Shown piece by piece: positions 16,776 to 24,648 of a DNA stretch of 64,000 nt. Position 1 is the stretch's first letter. Each line of letters starts with the position of its first letter. The stretch is from NCBI GenBank assembly GCA_002436065.1, contig DIXP01000112.1, positions 75,946 through 139,945 on the forward strand. The letters are read 5' to 3'. This stretch comes from Chloroflexi bacterium UBA6077. GTDB lineage: Bacteria; Chloroflexota; UBA6077. The translations under genes and the position numbers were made by a program. The notes below the pieces were generated by a model. The model was not told where the DNA came from. It searched no databases and worked only from the letters and a program-made list of their open reading frames with translations.

Positions 16776-17800
16776 CTGAGATCCGTGCATAACTGAGATA
16801 GGAGGAGGATGGGGTAAAGTTTAGGGAGAGACTAGCTTTTCAGGAGAACCGATGGACCTGGCACCTGTGCAGCAGAGCATGCTGGATGACTACCTTGCAG
16901 CCTTCGATCCGTTGATAGGAGATAAGTGGACGGAGCGGACCTTTCGAGGGACGGTACAGGGGATCATCGGCGCCGAGAGTCTGGTGGGCTCTCGGATCGC
17001 CGCTTTTCCCCCTCACCTTGTGACGGGAGGGCACAATGGGGAGCAACGAGTGAGGCGAATGGCTAGGGGCGAGAGCACCAAGCGGTCTGAGATGGATGCC
17101 GAGCATCTCACGGAGAGGCTGCGGAAGCGGGGGCTGGAGCAACTTCGGGATGAGGAGGAGGTATGGGCAATCGTGGACCCTTCCGAGTTGCGTAAGCCGT
17201 ATGCCAAGGAGATGCCGGCCCTGATGCGGGTGCGTAAGACCGGTTCTGAGAAAGGCATGGTGCCGGGATACCGGACGCTGAACGTCCTGGGGGTGGGGAG
17301 AGAGGGTAGACGGGGAGCGCGCTACCACCAACTGTTCAGCAGCCAGGCAGAGGGATTTGAGAGCGAGTCGACCGAGATCCAGAGGGCGCTCTCGATGGTC
17401 GGGGAGAGCCTGACCAGCAAGAAGGTGACCTACCTGATGGACAGCCAGAAGGATGTGCTCGGCTGGGAGGACGTGCAACTGATGGACCTAGAGGCCATTC
17501 GCACCCTGGTTGCCCTCGGCTGGGTGGCTGCCGGCTTCCTTTACGAACTAGGCGTGACTCTGGAGTGGCCCGAGGTCCAATTGCTGGCTCGCCTGGGCGG
17601 CTGGATCCCCAAACCCAACCGCCCTCCCGGCAAGACTATCCTTTCCAAAGGACTCCAGCAGCTACTAGATCACCTGGCGACAGAGGCGATCCTCGCCGAC
17701 GAAATCCGGCGTAACGGTGCTCTCCCGCCGCGCATCGCCGCCTTCCTCGGCCCCAACTGGCAGCCTGCCTCTTGAGTCACCAGTTATGCACGGATGTCAG
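16776..17800 (+). mobile_element. IS-derived element, right copy
   Basis: A 1025-bp element with terminal inverted repeats CTGAGATCCGTGCATAACTG (left) and CTGACATCCGTGCATAACTG (right, read inward), one mismatch in 20. It is nearly identical to 3223-4229 and in the same orientation. It has no matching direct repeat of its own at its two ends, but its outer (right) flank matches the outer flank of the left copy. Confidence 0.88.
16852..17775 (+). CDS. Internally deleted DDE transposase (probably inactive)
   Basis: An open frame of 307 aa. The N-terminal part includes MDLAPVQQSMLDDYLAAFDP and FRGTVQGIIGAESLVGSRIA. The first catalytic-Asp region is WAIVDPSELRKPYAKEM, followed by VPGYRTLNVLGVGREGRRG, and YLMDSQKD probably holds the second Asp. 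It then jumps to VLGWEDVQLMDLEAIRTLVA and ARLGGWIPKPNRPPGKTILS, which in full-length relatives follow the catalytic Glu (Y-2-R-3-E-6-K) segment. About 130-150 residues, including that Glu, appear to be missing without breaking the frame. From family knowledge I expect about 440-470 aa; IS4-like assignment is tentative. Such a protein should not catalyse transposition but might still bind the ends. Confidence 0.75.
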   Translation: MDLAPVQQSMLDDYLAAFDPLIGDKWTERTFRGTVQGIIGAESLVGSRIAAFPPHLVTGGHNGEQRVRRMARGESTKRSEMDAEHLTERLRKRGLEQLRDEEEVWAIVDPSELRKPYAKEMPALMRVRKTGSEKGMVPGYRTLNVLGVGREGRRGARYHQLFSSQAEGFESESTEIQRALSMVGESLTSKKVTYLMDSQKDVLGWEDVQLMDLEAIRTLVALGWVAAGFLYELGVTLEWPEVQLLARLGGWIPKPNRPPGKTILSKGLQQLLDHLATEAILADEIRRNGALPPRIAAFLGPNWQPAS

Positions 17801-18110
17801 GTTGGACAGGGTGGTTCGATGCAGCAGGGTGTGAGATGCCACACTAGACCGCGAAGAGCCGGCGAGATAGTGCAGGACCGACTTGAGGGGGTCGAACGAG
17901 GCGCGGATCTCGCCAGGGTTACGAGAGCCCCGGGCCGGGAGGCAAAGCAGCATTGCCGGGAGTGCGGGGCGCTCCTGCCTACTGGAGCCGGTCCACCACA
18001 TTGTCTCCAGAGGTGGAACGGTGTATCGTGCCCCTCCTGTCGGGCGAGCCGCCCGCGCTCCCGGCCTTGAGTCGCGTACAGCGACCCGTTAGAACCGCTA
18101 CGGCGCCATG
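17801..18110. other. Right target duplication and non-coding stretch
   Basis: GTTGGAC at 17801-17807 is the right target duplication of the composite transposon. The next 300 bp hold no convincing gene; the overlapping frames on both strands are Arg/Pro-rich shadows. A palindromic repeat of the GGGCGAG/CCGCCCGCGCTCCCGGC type lies at 18041-18065. Before the insertion this sequence was probably the upstream region of the first E1 alpha gene (2145-3110). Confidence 0.5.
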
Positions 18111-18485
18111 CTAGGAACTGCCTTCTTCCTCTGGGTTCTCCCTGGGTGTGAGGCCCTCTCCGACGCCTGGAGGCGCCGCGTTCCGCACAGGCATACGTGG
18201 GTTGCTCTCCTGGCCGTAGGCCCCCTGATCGTAGGCACGGTCGCCCGCGCCGGGACGGGTCTCCCCCCAACCCTCGGCCACGAGGCTCTCCCAGCTCTCC
18301 TCGGGCACATCGTCCTGATCTACGATGTTGGCGTCGGGCGCAATCTCCTCGTCTCCCGTCGCTATGAAGGGGCCTAGTTCCGGGTGGTCCAGGTCAAAGT
18401 AGGTGTGGCCAGGAATCAAGTTGTTACCGGGAGGGCCGTACGGGCCCGCCCCTGTCGATCTCTTCTGTCTCTCGGGTTCAGCCAC
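18111..18485 (-). CDS. Small acidic hypothetical protein
   Basis: 124 aa, acidic and rich in Gly, Pro and Glu, with no membrane segment. The GTG start at 18485 has GGAGG 7 bases upstream (GGAGGACGCGAGGTG), which supports real translation. Readable segments are YGPPGNNLIPGHTYFDLDHP and PDANIVDQDDVPEESWESLV. I do not recognise a family. It is probably cytosolic and partly disordered. It may have been the gene next to the first E1 alpha gene before the transposon arrived. Confidence 0.5.
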   Translation of the reverse strand: MAEPERQKRSTGAGPYGPPGNNLIPGHTYFDLDHPELGPFIATGDEEIAPDANIVDQDDVPEESWESLVAEGWGETRPGAGDRAYDQGAYGQESNPRMPVRNAAPPGVGEGLTPRENPEEEGSS

Positions 18486-18532
18486 CTCGCGTCCTCCGCA
18501 CGGTTAGAGTTGGGATACTGCATCGTGGAGGC

Positions 18533-18576
18533 CCGGGGTGCATGGAGGCATCTTGGAATGCCTCCATGCACCCCGG
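18533..18576. terminator. Perfect 19-bp hairpin
   Basis: CCGGGGTGCATGGAGGCAT pairs exactly with ATGCCTCCATGCACCCCGG across a 6-base loop. It lies between the end of the glycosyltransferase gene (18637) and the start of the small acidic gene (18485), both on the minus strand. That suits a terminator, though no U-run follows, so it could instead be a mobile palindromic unit. Confidence 0.5.
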
Positions 18577-18636
18577 TTCCATCCGATCCCATGGAGATGG
18601 AGCGTCAGGAGGGGCAATAACCGTGCCCCGGAGTGG

Positions 18637-20184
18637 CTATACTGAGGGGGAGGACTCCACGGGAGTCACCCGAGGGCGGCGCAGTAGCCAGCGCCCCATG
18701 GAGAGAAGCATCAGCAGAAAAAGGGGGCCGTACTCCGCGGCCCTGACCCAGACCCAAAGGCCCGGGGGGAAGCCGGGCCGGTAGGTGAGGTCGGTCAGGG
18801 TGACGAGACCCGACAGGAGCAGCCATCCCAGGGCCGGTTCCAGGCGAGGCAGGCCGCGGGGATTCGCGGTGAGGAAGAAGCAGAGGAAGGGTACCATCCA
18901 GGTGAGGTACCAAGGCTCCACGACGGCGTTCAACAGCAGGAACAGCCCTACCAGGTGGTAGGAAGAGCGCAGCAGCCCCCTCCAGTCGCCGCCATTTCGC
19001 CACAACCTGAGGGCGAGTAAGAGGGAAGCCACCGCCATGAAGACTCCCGCCGCCATCCTGGAAGTCGCTTCAGGGTCGAGGGATATCGCTCCCGCTGCTC
19101 TGAGCAGGATGTAGCCGAGGCTATCGTTGAAGCGGGCATCAGATGCCTCAAGGAGCAAGCCGCTGAGGCCCGAACCGGCCCGCAGCCAGGGGAACATGCC
19201 ACCCACTACCGACACCGCGGCGGCGAGCAGCCCCGCCATGCCCCAGAAGGGCAGGAAGAGCGGCCCCACCATAGCCGGCACCAACTTGACCAGCACCGAT
19301 GCCCCCAGCAGCAATCCGCTCAGCCATCGCCTACCCAGCGCAACCGCCCATACTGCCCCCAGCAGGGGCAGGATCATCCCAGCGTCGTAGTGGGCACTGT
19401 GGGTAAACTGGACCAGTACCAGAGGATTCCATGCGTACACCAGCACCCGCCGCCGGTCAAGTCCCGCGAGGGGGAGCATGCTGAGCAAGAGTACAACCAC
19501 GCCCAAGTCGAGCAGCAGGGCCGCAACCTGCATCGCCTTCAGGCTCTCGGGGGCGATGCGGTACACCACGGCGAAGAGGGCTTCGGCCAGGGGAGGATAG
19601 GGGGTGGCCATGTCCTTGTGGTTGATGCCCTCCCAGAGGGGGCCGCGCAGGTAGCTCAACTCCGGCGCCGCCGGGGGGTAGAGGTGGGGATCAACGCCGG
19701 CGTTCAGCAGCTTGCCGTCCCACACGTAGCGGAACAGGTCGTCGGAGAGGCTGGGCGTAGTGGCGAGCAGCGCAAGCCTGAACAGGAGCGCCAGGCCGAG
19801 GATGACGGCCAACTGCGTGGGCCCGCTCCATCCACGCAACGGCCACCAGCCACGCCGGACGGTTGATCGGCCTAGTGCTCCGCCAAACTGGTTTCGATAG
19901 GCAGCCAGATGGCGGCCTATGCCGGGAGCGCGGGCGTCTCGCCCACACGAGGAACTGGCGGGCGAGACGCCCGCGCTCCCGGCAGGCGGTTCCCGCCGCT
20001 TATCAGGATGCTCACGATGCAAGACCAGCACGACCGCCACCAGGTAGAAAGCGAAGGACACCAGGAACCAAGCCACGTGGCGCGCCAAGTTCGCCCCCGG
20101 CGGCACTACCAGAGCGGCAACACAGTAGCTGCCCACACCAACGCCGCACAACGGCAGCGCGAGTTGGAACCATACCCTACTCAT
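18637..20184 (-). CDS. Polytopic GT-C-fold glycosyltransferase (GT87/mannosyltransferase-like)
   Basis: 515 aa integral membrane protein with roughly ten hydrophobic segments. After the second one comes the GT-C signature loop: SLSDDLFRYVWDGKLLNAGV then DPHLYPPAAPELSYLR, with the acidic pair expected to contact a polyprenyl-phosphate sugar donor. YAWNPLVLVQFTHSAHYDA and LLLGASVLVKLVPAMVGPLF are typical of DUF2029/GT87-like enzymes. It probably adds a hexose to a lipid or cell-surface glycan. Residues about 67-88 (GSAGVSPAS...GRDARAPG) are encoded by a dispersed palindromic repeat that lies in frame in the loop between the second and third membrane segments. The acceptor is unknown. Confidence 0.8.
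   Translation of the reverse strand: MSRVWFQLALPLCGVGVGSYCVAALVVPPGANLARHVAWFLVSFAFYLVAVVLVLHREHPDKRREPPAGSAGVSPASSSCGRDARAPGIGRHLAAYRNQFGGALGRSTVRRGWWPLRGWSGPTQLAVILGLALLFRLALLATTPSLSDDLFRYVWDGKLLNAGVDPHLYPPAAPELSYLRGPLWEGINHKDMATPYPPLAEALFAVVYRIAPESLKAMQVAALLLDLGVVVLLLSMLPLAGLDRRRVLVYAWNPLVLVQFTHSAHYDAGMILPLLGAVWAVALGRRWLSGLLLGASVLVKLVPAMVGPLFLPFWGMAGLLAAAVSVVGGMFPWLRAGSGLSGLLLEASDARFNDSLGYILLRAAGAISLDPEATSRMAAGVFMAVASLLLALRLWRNGGDWRGLLRSSYHLVGLFLLLNAVVEPWYLTWMVPFLCFFLTANPRGLPRLEPALGWLLLSGLVTLTDLTYRPGFPPGLWVWVRAAEYGPLFLLMLLSMGRWLLRRPRVTPVESSPSV
19921..19983. repeat. Palindromic repeat inside the glycosyltransferase gene
   Basis: Perfect 24-base inverted arms (19921-19944 and 19960-19983; outer bases GCCGGGAGCGCGGGCGTC) around 15 bp. 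Related copies lie at 18041-18065 and 55342-55399. The reading frame is kept through it. Confidence 0.85.
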
Positions 20185-20440
20185 TCGCCCACAGATACCC
20201 CATCTCCACCCTCACTCCGGAGCTCACGCCGGGACAGGATACCAAAACTGGCAAGAGGGGTCACCCAGGGAGAGTCGGAGTAGTGAGGTTGCACCCCAGC
20301 ATGGCACGGCTGTTGCTTGTCCAACTTCGGCAAACAGGGGGCGCGCCACCGCGTGAGGGAGAGTCGAGGTTGAGAGATCCGAGCCGCGCCTCCAGGGATC
20401 GCGGTGTCCAGCCGGCGGCCTCGGAGAATGGAATCGCAGT

Positions 20441-21181
20441 ATGCCAAGCATAGCGGCGGTCGCGGATGTGCATTGCCACGAGCACATGCGTGGCCAGTTG
20501 GCAGAAACCTTCCGCGACGTGAACGATCGGGCCGACGTATTAGTGCTGGCGGGAGACCTGACGTCCAGCGGGCAGCTGTCGGAGGCGCGGGAGCTGCTTC
20601 TGGAGCTCCGACCCGTGAGCATCCCCATCGTGGCCGTCCTCGGCAACCACGACTACGAGCACCAGCAGTACGACCAGATCTACGACATGCTGAAGGCCAG
20701 CGGCATCCACGTACTGGACGGGGAGGGGGTCGAGTTGGAGTTGGGAGGGGAGAGAGTCGGCTTCGCGGGCACCAAAGGGTTCGCCGGGGGCTTCGGCCGC
20801 TACCTTCTGACAGGGTACGGGGAGCAAGTCATCAAGGATTTCGTCCTGTCGGGGATCATCGAGGTGGAGAAGCTGGAGCGAGCGCTCTCTCAGCTTCAGA
20901 CCGAGCGACGGGTCGCGATCCTCCACTACGCCCCTATCCGCGAGACGCTGAGCGGCGAGTCGCTAGAGCTGTATCCTTTCCTGGGCAACTCCGAGCTATC
21001 AAAGCCGATAGACAACTTCGGGGTGGAGGTGGTGTTCCACGGCCACAGCCATTACGGATCTAGGTTCGGCCACACCAAAGCCGGCATCCCCGTGTTCAAC
21101 GTCTCCCAGACCCTGGTATCAACCTATCATCTCTTCGAGCTCTCTGAGCGTATGCCGGCCTATGAAGCGGCGGATGAGTAG
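20441..21181 (+). CDS. Calcineurin-like metallophosphoesterase
   Basis: 246 aa cytosolic phosphoesterase with all metal-binding motifs: ADVHCH (residues 7-12), GDLTSSG, GNHDYE, LHYAPI and HGHSHYG. It matches the calcineurin-like superfamily, close to the small YfcE/ICC-like type acting on phosphomono- or diesters, perhaps nucleotides. The substrate is not deducible. ATG 20441 has only a weak GGAG upstream (about 15 bases). It stands alone, divergent from the glycosyltransferase at 20184; the 256 bp between them holds no clear regulatory motif. Confidence 0.9.
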   Translation: MPSIAAVADVHCHEHMRGQLAETFRDVNDRADVLVLAGDLTSSGQLSEARELLLELRPVSIPIVAVLGNHDYEHQQYDQIYDMLKASGIHVLDGEGVELELGGERVGFAGTKGFAGGFGRYLLTGYGEQVIKDFVLSGIIEVEKLERALSQLQTERRVAILHYAPIRETLSGESLELYPFLGNSELSKPIDNFGVEVVFHGHSHYGSRFGHTKAGIPVFNVSQTLVSTYHLFELSERMPAYEAADE

Positions 21182-21272
21182 GGACGCGGCTCCACCAGAA
21201 GACTCTACTAGAACTGGGCCCAGACATCGTGCTAGGCTTTCCTCTGTTCGCACATCGCCACACAGACCCTCA

Positions 21273-21311
21273 TAGATGTCATCCTGAGCGATAGCGAAGG
21301 ATCTCCTGTTA
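21273..21311. repeat. GTCATCCTGAGCGA-type dispersed repeat
   Basis: atGTCATCCTGAGCGATAGC followed by GAAGGATCTCCTGTTACAGG. It belongs to the same family as the GTCATGCTGAGCGTGGAGC units at 63.7-63.9 kb. Such units are common in intergenic DNA of several bacterial phyla. Here it separates the phosphoesterase from the next gene. Confidence 0.6.
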
Positions 21312-21458
21312 CAGGTGGAACCTTCGCCCTCTCGGTATGATGGTGCTCATCACCTCTGCTGTGGCGACGAACTAGTTCGGAGCAACGCGGCCCGACTCAC
21401 TGGCCCCCTCTGGCCAGAGAGGGTGTGGCCTGGCAAGAGTAGGGAGGTGATGTGGCTC

Positions 21459-22229
21459 ATGGTAGCTCTGGTAACCACTATGCACGACCCCGATGGACGG
21501 ATGGTCGAAGCCACCCGGCGACTGTTTCCGAGACTCCTCAGGATCTATGAGGCCATAACAGTCGCCCCCACCGCCCTGACATCTATCGGCACCCTGGAGG
21601 AATTGCGCGGCGCCATGGTGGAGCCGCTGGCGGCAGGCAACGACAGCATAGGTGCTGGCCGACGCCATGCCCTCCGCATGGGGCTGCAAACCGCGGCCTC
21701 CCACCTGCACTACTGCGACTTCGACCGTATCCTCCATTGGATAGGGCGCTATCCCGAAGAGCTGGCCACCGTCCTGAAGGGGATCCGACGGTATGATTAC
21801 CTGTTGATTGGCCGCACCGACAGGGCGTTCGACACCCACCCTCGCGTCCAGCGTAACACCGAGACCATAACCAACCATGCCTTTTCGCTCTGGTTTGGGC
21901 GCGAAGTGGATATCAGCGCCGGCTCCTGCGGGGTCTCTCGACGAGCATCCGAGCTACTGCTGGCGAGGTCGGTTGCACCCACTAACGCCACCGACGCCGA
22001 GTGGCCCGCCCTGGTCCACCTGGCTCCATTTATGACCGTGGGGGATGTCCGCACCGAGGGGCTGGAGTTCGAGACACCGGACTACTACCGCGAGGAGATC
22101 GCCAGGATAGGCTCCCTCGGTGCCTGGCTTGAGGAGCGGTCGCGCCCCTTGGCAGGCTGGATCAGCCGCACGCGACTGACGTTGGAGTCGCTGGAGTCGG
22201 TGGCAGCGGTGGAGAGGGAGCGGGGCTGA
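21459..22229 (+). CDS. Putative GT-A-like glycosyltransferase-related protein
   Basis: About 256 aa from ATG 21459. The start was chosen because GGGAGGTGAT lies just upstream and the conserved part begins there; ATG 21450 is possible. The protein opens MVALVTTMHDPDGRMVEATR, like the first strand of a nucleotide-sugar-binding fold, and has SHLHYCDFDRILHWIGRYPE, where CDFDR could be the metal-binding DxD. YDYLLIGRTDRAFDTHPRV, FSLWFGREVDISAGSCGVSR and NATDAEWPALV follow. I do not recognise a named family. It may act in glycan or compatible-solute synthesis, in keeping with the nearby glycosyl enzymes (inference). Confidence 0.6.
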   Translation: MVALVTTMHDPDGRMVEATRRLFPRLLRIYEAITVAPTALTSIGTLEELRGAMVEPLAAGNDSIGAGRRHALRMGLQTAASHLHYCDFDRILHWIGRYPEELATVLKGIRRYDYLLIGRTDRAFDTHPRVQRNTETITNHAFSLWFGREVDISAGSCGVSRRASELLLARSVAPTNATDAEWPALVHLAPFMTVGDVRTEGLEFETPDYYREEIARIGSLGAWLEERSRPLAGWISRTRLTLESLESVAAVERERG

Positions 22230-22267
22230 CCCCACCCCCCCCACGGGGAGAGGGGGAGACGAGAGCT

Positions 22268-22417
22268 CCCTCTCCCCGCGGGAGAGGGTCGGGGTAGGGG
22301 CTCGTTCGGTTGCCTCCCAGGCTCCTCCTCACCCCGTGACGCGAGTTGACGCAGCGTCACGCCTCTCCCTCATGGAAAGGGAATTGATCGCCCCCCTTCC
22401 CGTGTCGGGAAGGGGGG
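22268..22417. terminator. Two hairpins between convergent genes
   Basis: CCCTCTCCC/GGGAGAGGG with a 3-base loop at 22268-22288, and a perfect 12-bp stem CCCCCCTTCCCG/CGGGAAGGGGGG at 22391-22417. They lie between the stop at 22229 (plus) and the stop at 22432 (minus), so either could terminate transcripts from both sides. The CTCTCCCCGCGGGAGAGG unit also resembles widespread intergenic repeats. Confidence 0.5.
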
Positions 22418-22431
22418 CAGGGGGGGTTAGG

Positions 22432-22992
22432 TTACAGCGTCCCTATCCCTCGCATGAAGCTGTGCTTCAGCAGGATGGGGTCGGTGGGGATGTTGGCGCT
22501 AGTAGGGGATGGGGCGATCTTAGCCAGAACGAACCAGGGGCCGTTGCCACCAAGGGCCTCCACCATAATCGCCTCGAACTCCCCCTCGTCCCGCGGCTCA
22601 GCCACCCTCGGGATGCCTGCCCCGCGAGCAATCTGCGCCAGGTTGACCCCCTTGCCCGTGTGGGTCGTCTGGCCACCGGTCAACTGGAACTGCTCGTTGT
22701 CCCAGACCACATGGACCAGGTTGCTGGGAGCAACGATGCCGATGGTAGCCAGGGAGCCGAGGTTCATCAGCAGCGACCCGTCCCCATCCAGCACCACCAC
22801 CTTGCGCTGCGGTTGGGCGAGCGCCAGCCCGAGGCCGATAGAGGAGGGCATCCCCATGGTGCCCAGGCTGTAGTAGTTCTGTGGGCGGTCGCACGCCGTC
22901 CACAGGTCGCGAGATGCGTTGCCCAGGTTCGCCACCACGATCTCATCCGAGAGATGCTTTAGCAGCCTTCTGGTAGCCTCCAGCCTGTTCAT
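22432..22992 (-). CDS. Sulfopyruvate/phosphonopyruvate decarboxylase-like TPP enzyme, beta subunit
   Basis: 186 aa. It carries the TPP/Mg-binding motif LDGDGSLLMNLGSLATIG...NEQFQLTGGQ and the segment YSLGTMGMPSSIGLGLALAQ, as in ComE and the C-terminal half of phosphonopyruvate decarboxylase. Such split enzymes decarboxylate 3-sulfopyruvate (coenzyme M pathway), phosphonopyruvate or related 2-oxo acids. The ATG overlaps the alpha-subunit stop as ATGA, so the subunits are made together. No other coenzyme M or phosphonate gene is nearby, so the substrate is open. Confidence 0.82.
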   Translation of the reverse strand: MNRLEATRRLLKHLSDEIVVANLGNASRDLWTACDRPQNYYSLGTMGMPSSIGLGLALAQPQRKVVVLDGDGSLLMNLGSLATIGIVAPSNLVHVVWDNEQFQLTGGQTTHTGKGVNLAQIARGAGIPRVAEPRDEGEFEAIMVEALGGNGPWFVLAKIAPSPTSANIPTDPILLKHSFMRGIGTL

Positions 22993-23495
22993 CGCCCGGG
23001 CCCTCCCGTCAACTCCTCGGATAGGATAAGCGCGACCGGCAGGTTACCTCGAAAAGCGGTGCCGCAGGCCCTGTCCACCATCGCTCGCACCTCCTCTGGA
23101 CGGTAGAGAGTCGCGTGCTGGACGTCCAGGGTGTCCAACAGCGGCCTCAGCAGCGTTCCCCAGGGCATGAGGAAGGGGTTGGGCTCACCCATCTCCCCCC
23201 TTGGGCTGATGACCATCAGGAACGGAAGCTGCTGCGGCAGGCTCAAGGAGGCCAGGGCGTTCACACTGTTGCCCAGGCCGGTGCTCTGCAGCAGCATCGC
23301 TCCTCGCATCCCCCCCATGTGTGCCCCGGCGAGTATGCCCACGCCCTCCTCCTCCCTCGTGAGGGAGACGATCTGGAAGCTGCCGTCCCCCTCCAGCAGT
23401 TCGATCAGGCCGGAGAGCACGATATCCGGGATGTGGCAGATCAGCCTTACATCATTTGCCTTGAGCCCCTCGCAAAACGCCTCTTCCCAACTCAA
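22989..23495 (-). CDS. Sulfopyruvate/phosphonopyruvate decarboxylase-like TPP enzyme, alpha subunit
   Basis: 168 aa, the pyrimidine-binding half (ComD type). ICHIPDIVLSGLIELLEGDG, SLTREEEGVGILAGAHMGGM (containing the Glu that activates TPP) and MLLQSTGLGNSVNALASLSL are typical, as is PFLMVISPRGEMGEPNP. The start is TTG 23495, with GGAGG 8 bases upstream. It pairs with the beta subunit through a 4-base overlap. Divergent from the hydrolase gene at 23710; the 214 bp between them holds no obvious motif. Confidence 0.82.
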   Translation of the reverse strand: MSWEEAFCEGLKANDVRLICHIPDIVLSGLIELLEGDGSFQIVSLTREEEGVGILAGAHMGGMRGAMLLQSTGLGNSVNALASLSLPQQLPFLMVISPRGEMGEPNPFLMPWGTLLRPLLDTLDVQHATLYRPEEVRAMVDRACGTAFRGNLPVALILSEELTGGPGR

Positions 23496-23709
23496 GGGCA
23501 GTCCCTCCTCTCATCACAGCCGAACAGGGGATGATCTTGTCGCCCCCTGGCTCCAACTCCATTGAAAGCCGGAGAGAATGTAGCAGATGTTGCCTTTCGG
23601 GTCCACTCGTCTCCGTCTCCTTGCCGTAGCTAAAGGTTTTCCTCTATAGTGTAGATTGCAATAGGTTGCGAAACGTCATCGTCAGTATCCACACAGGACC
23701 AACAGGACC

Positions 23710-24639
23710 ATGGGCAACCTGAGACTGCGCGTCGGAATCATCGCCTTCCTCGTCGCGGCTTTCCTCGCCGTTCTGTCGATCTCTGCCCCAGGCGTTATCT
23801 CCAACCCACCTGAGACTCCCGCCAAAGGTCAACTGCTGGCTCGGGAGTACTCCTCCATCGGCTACTTCCTGTACGTCCCCACCTCCGCCGACAGCATGAG
23901 GCCCCTGAGCGTGCTGGTCGCCCTCCGTGGCATCGGCGACAGGGCGGAGGACTTTGCCACGAGCCTGACGGCGGAGGCTGAGGCCAGGGGGTGGGTGCTG
24001 GTGGTACCCCAAACCCCTTACAATCCGGACTGGAAGAAGGTCGATGCCCTGAAGAGCGATGCCCAGAGCGAGATGCCCTGGCTGGAGTCCCTCCTGGAGT
24101 CTCTACCAGAGGAAACGTCGCTGAAGCTGAAGGACAGGGTCTTGCTGTACGGCTTCTCCCGAGGCGCCCAGTCGGCGCATCGTTTCGCCCTGATGTACCC
24201 CGAGCGGGTCCTAGGAGCCGCAATCATGTCAGCGGGGGCCTACACCCTGCCAGTGGACTGCAATCCGGCATCGGACGGAGAGACTCCTCTGGAGTTCCCA
24301 CTGGGTGTCAGCGACATCAAGAGCTACTGCGGGGAGCCATTCGATCGGAACGAGGTGAAGCAGGTAGCCTTCTGGATCGGAGTGGGGGAGAAAGACAATG
24401 CTTCCGGAGAAGTGTCCGCCAGCTTCGACCGCTACATCGGCACCAACAGGGTCGACCGCGCCAAGAGCTTCGCCAAGGCAATGACGGACCTCGGAGCCAA
24501 AACCGAACTGCAGCTCTTTCCAAACCTCGCCCATCAGGAGTCGGCCGAATCCAGGGAGAGGGCCTTCGACTTCCTCAAGACGATAGAGAAGGAGACCATC
24601 CTTGCAGGCCGGCCGAACCAGCAACCCAGCGACTACTGA
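23710..24639 (+). CDS. Secreted or membrane-anchored alpha/beta hydrolase
   Basis: 309 aa. An N-terminal signal or anchor spans residues about 8-27 (VGIIAFLVAAFLAVLSISAP). The alpha/beta-hydrolase domain has the nucleophile elbow LLYGFSRGAQSAHRFALMYP (Ser in GFSRG), an acidic region around VGEKDNAS and a late His in LFPNLAHQES. It resembles esterase/PHB-depolymerase-like or dienelactone-hydrolase-like proteins acting outside the cell. The substrate cannot be told. A 147-bp inverted-repeat element follows 10 bp after the stop. Confidence 0.78.
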   Translation: MGNLRLRVGIIAFLVAAFLAVLSISAPGVISNPPETPAKGQLLAREYSSIGYFLYVPTSADSMRPLSVLVALRGIGDRAEDFATSLTAEAEARGWVLVVPQTPYNPDWKKVDALKSDAQSEMPWLESLLESLPEETSLKLKDRVLLYGFSRGAQSAHRFALMYPERVLGAAIMSAGAYTLPVDCNPASDGETPLEFPLGVSDIKSYCGEPFDRNEVKQVAFWIGVGEKDNASGEVSASFDRYIGTNRVDRAKSFAKAMTDLGAKTELQLFPNLAHQESAESRERAFDFLKTIEKETILAGRPNQQPSDY

Positions 24640-24648
24640 TCCTGACCC

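Larger units (their letters stand above)
3223..17800. mobile_element. Putative composite transposon (14.6 kb) with catabolic cargo
   Basis: Two IS-derived elements in the same orientation (3223-4229 and 16776-17800) bracket the segment. The base run GTTGGAC lies directly outside the left element (3216-3222) and again directly outside the right element (17801-17807). The inner flanks (gctccgg after 4229, tttgtt before 16776) match neither each other nor the outer flanks. Matching outer and non-matching inner flanks is what one insertion of the whole unit with a 7-bp target duplication would leave. The cargo is a LacI regulator, TctCBA transporter, MaoC-like dehydratase, CaiB-type transferase, E2/E1 alpha/E1 beta and a second TctC. 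Both elements encode a transposase with the same large internal deletion, so movement would have needed a transposase supplied in trans, or the deletion spread later by conversion. Confidence 0.7.

Noticed and set aside
3223..17800. Integron or prophage origin for the cargo block
   Set aside because: No integrase, attC-like sites, tRNA attachment site or phage genes; the IS pair with target duplications explains the boundaries better.
17883..18070. CRECGALLPT...CPSC pattern suggesting a zinc ribbon on the plus strand
   Set aside because: Short, no start or ribosome-binding site, and the last part is encoded by the palindromic repeat at 18041; probably chance.
17797..18270. Minus-strand open frame next to the right IS copy
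   Set aside because: Starts inside the small acidic gene in another frame and is built of Arg/Ser/Pro; no domain.
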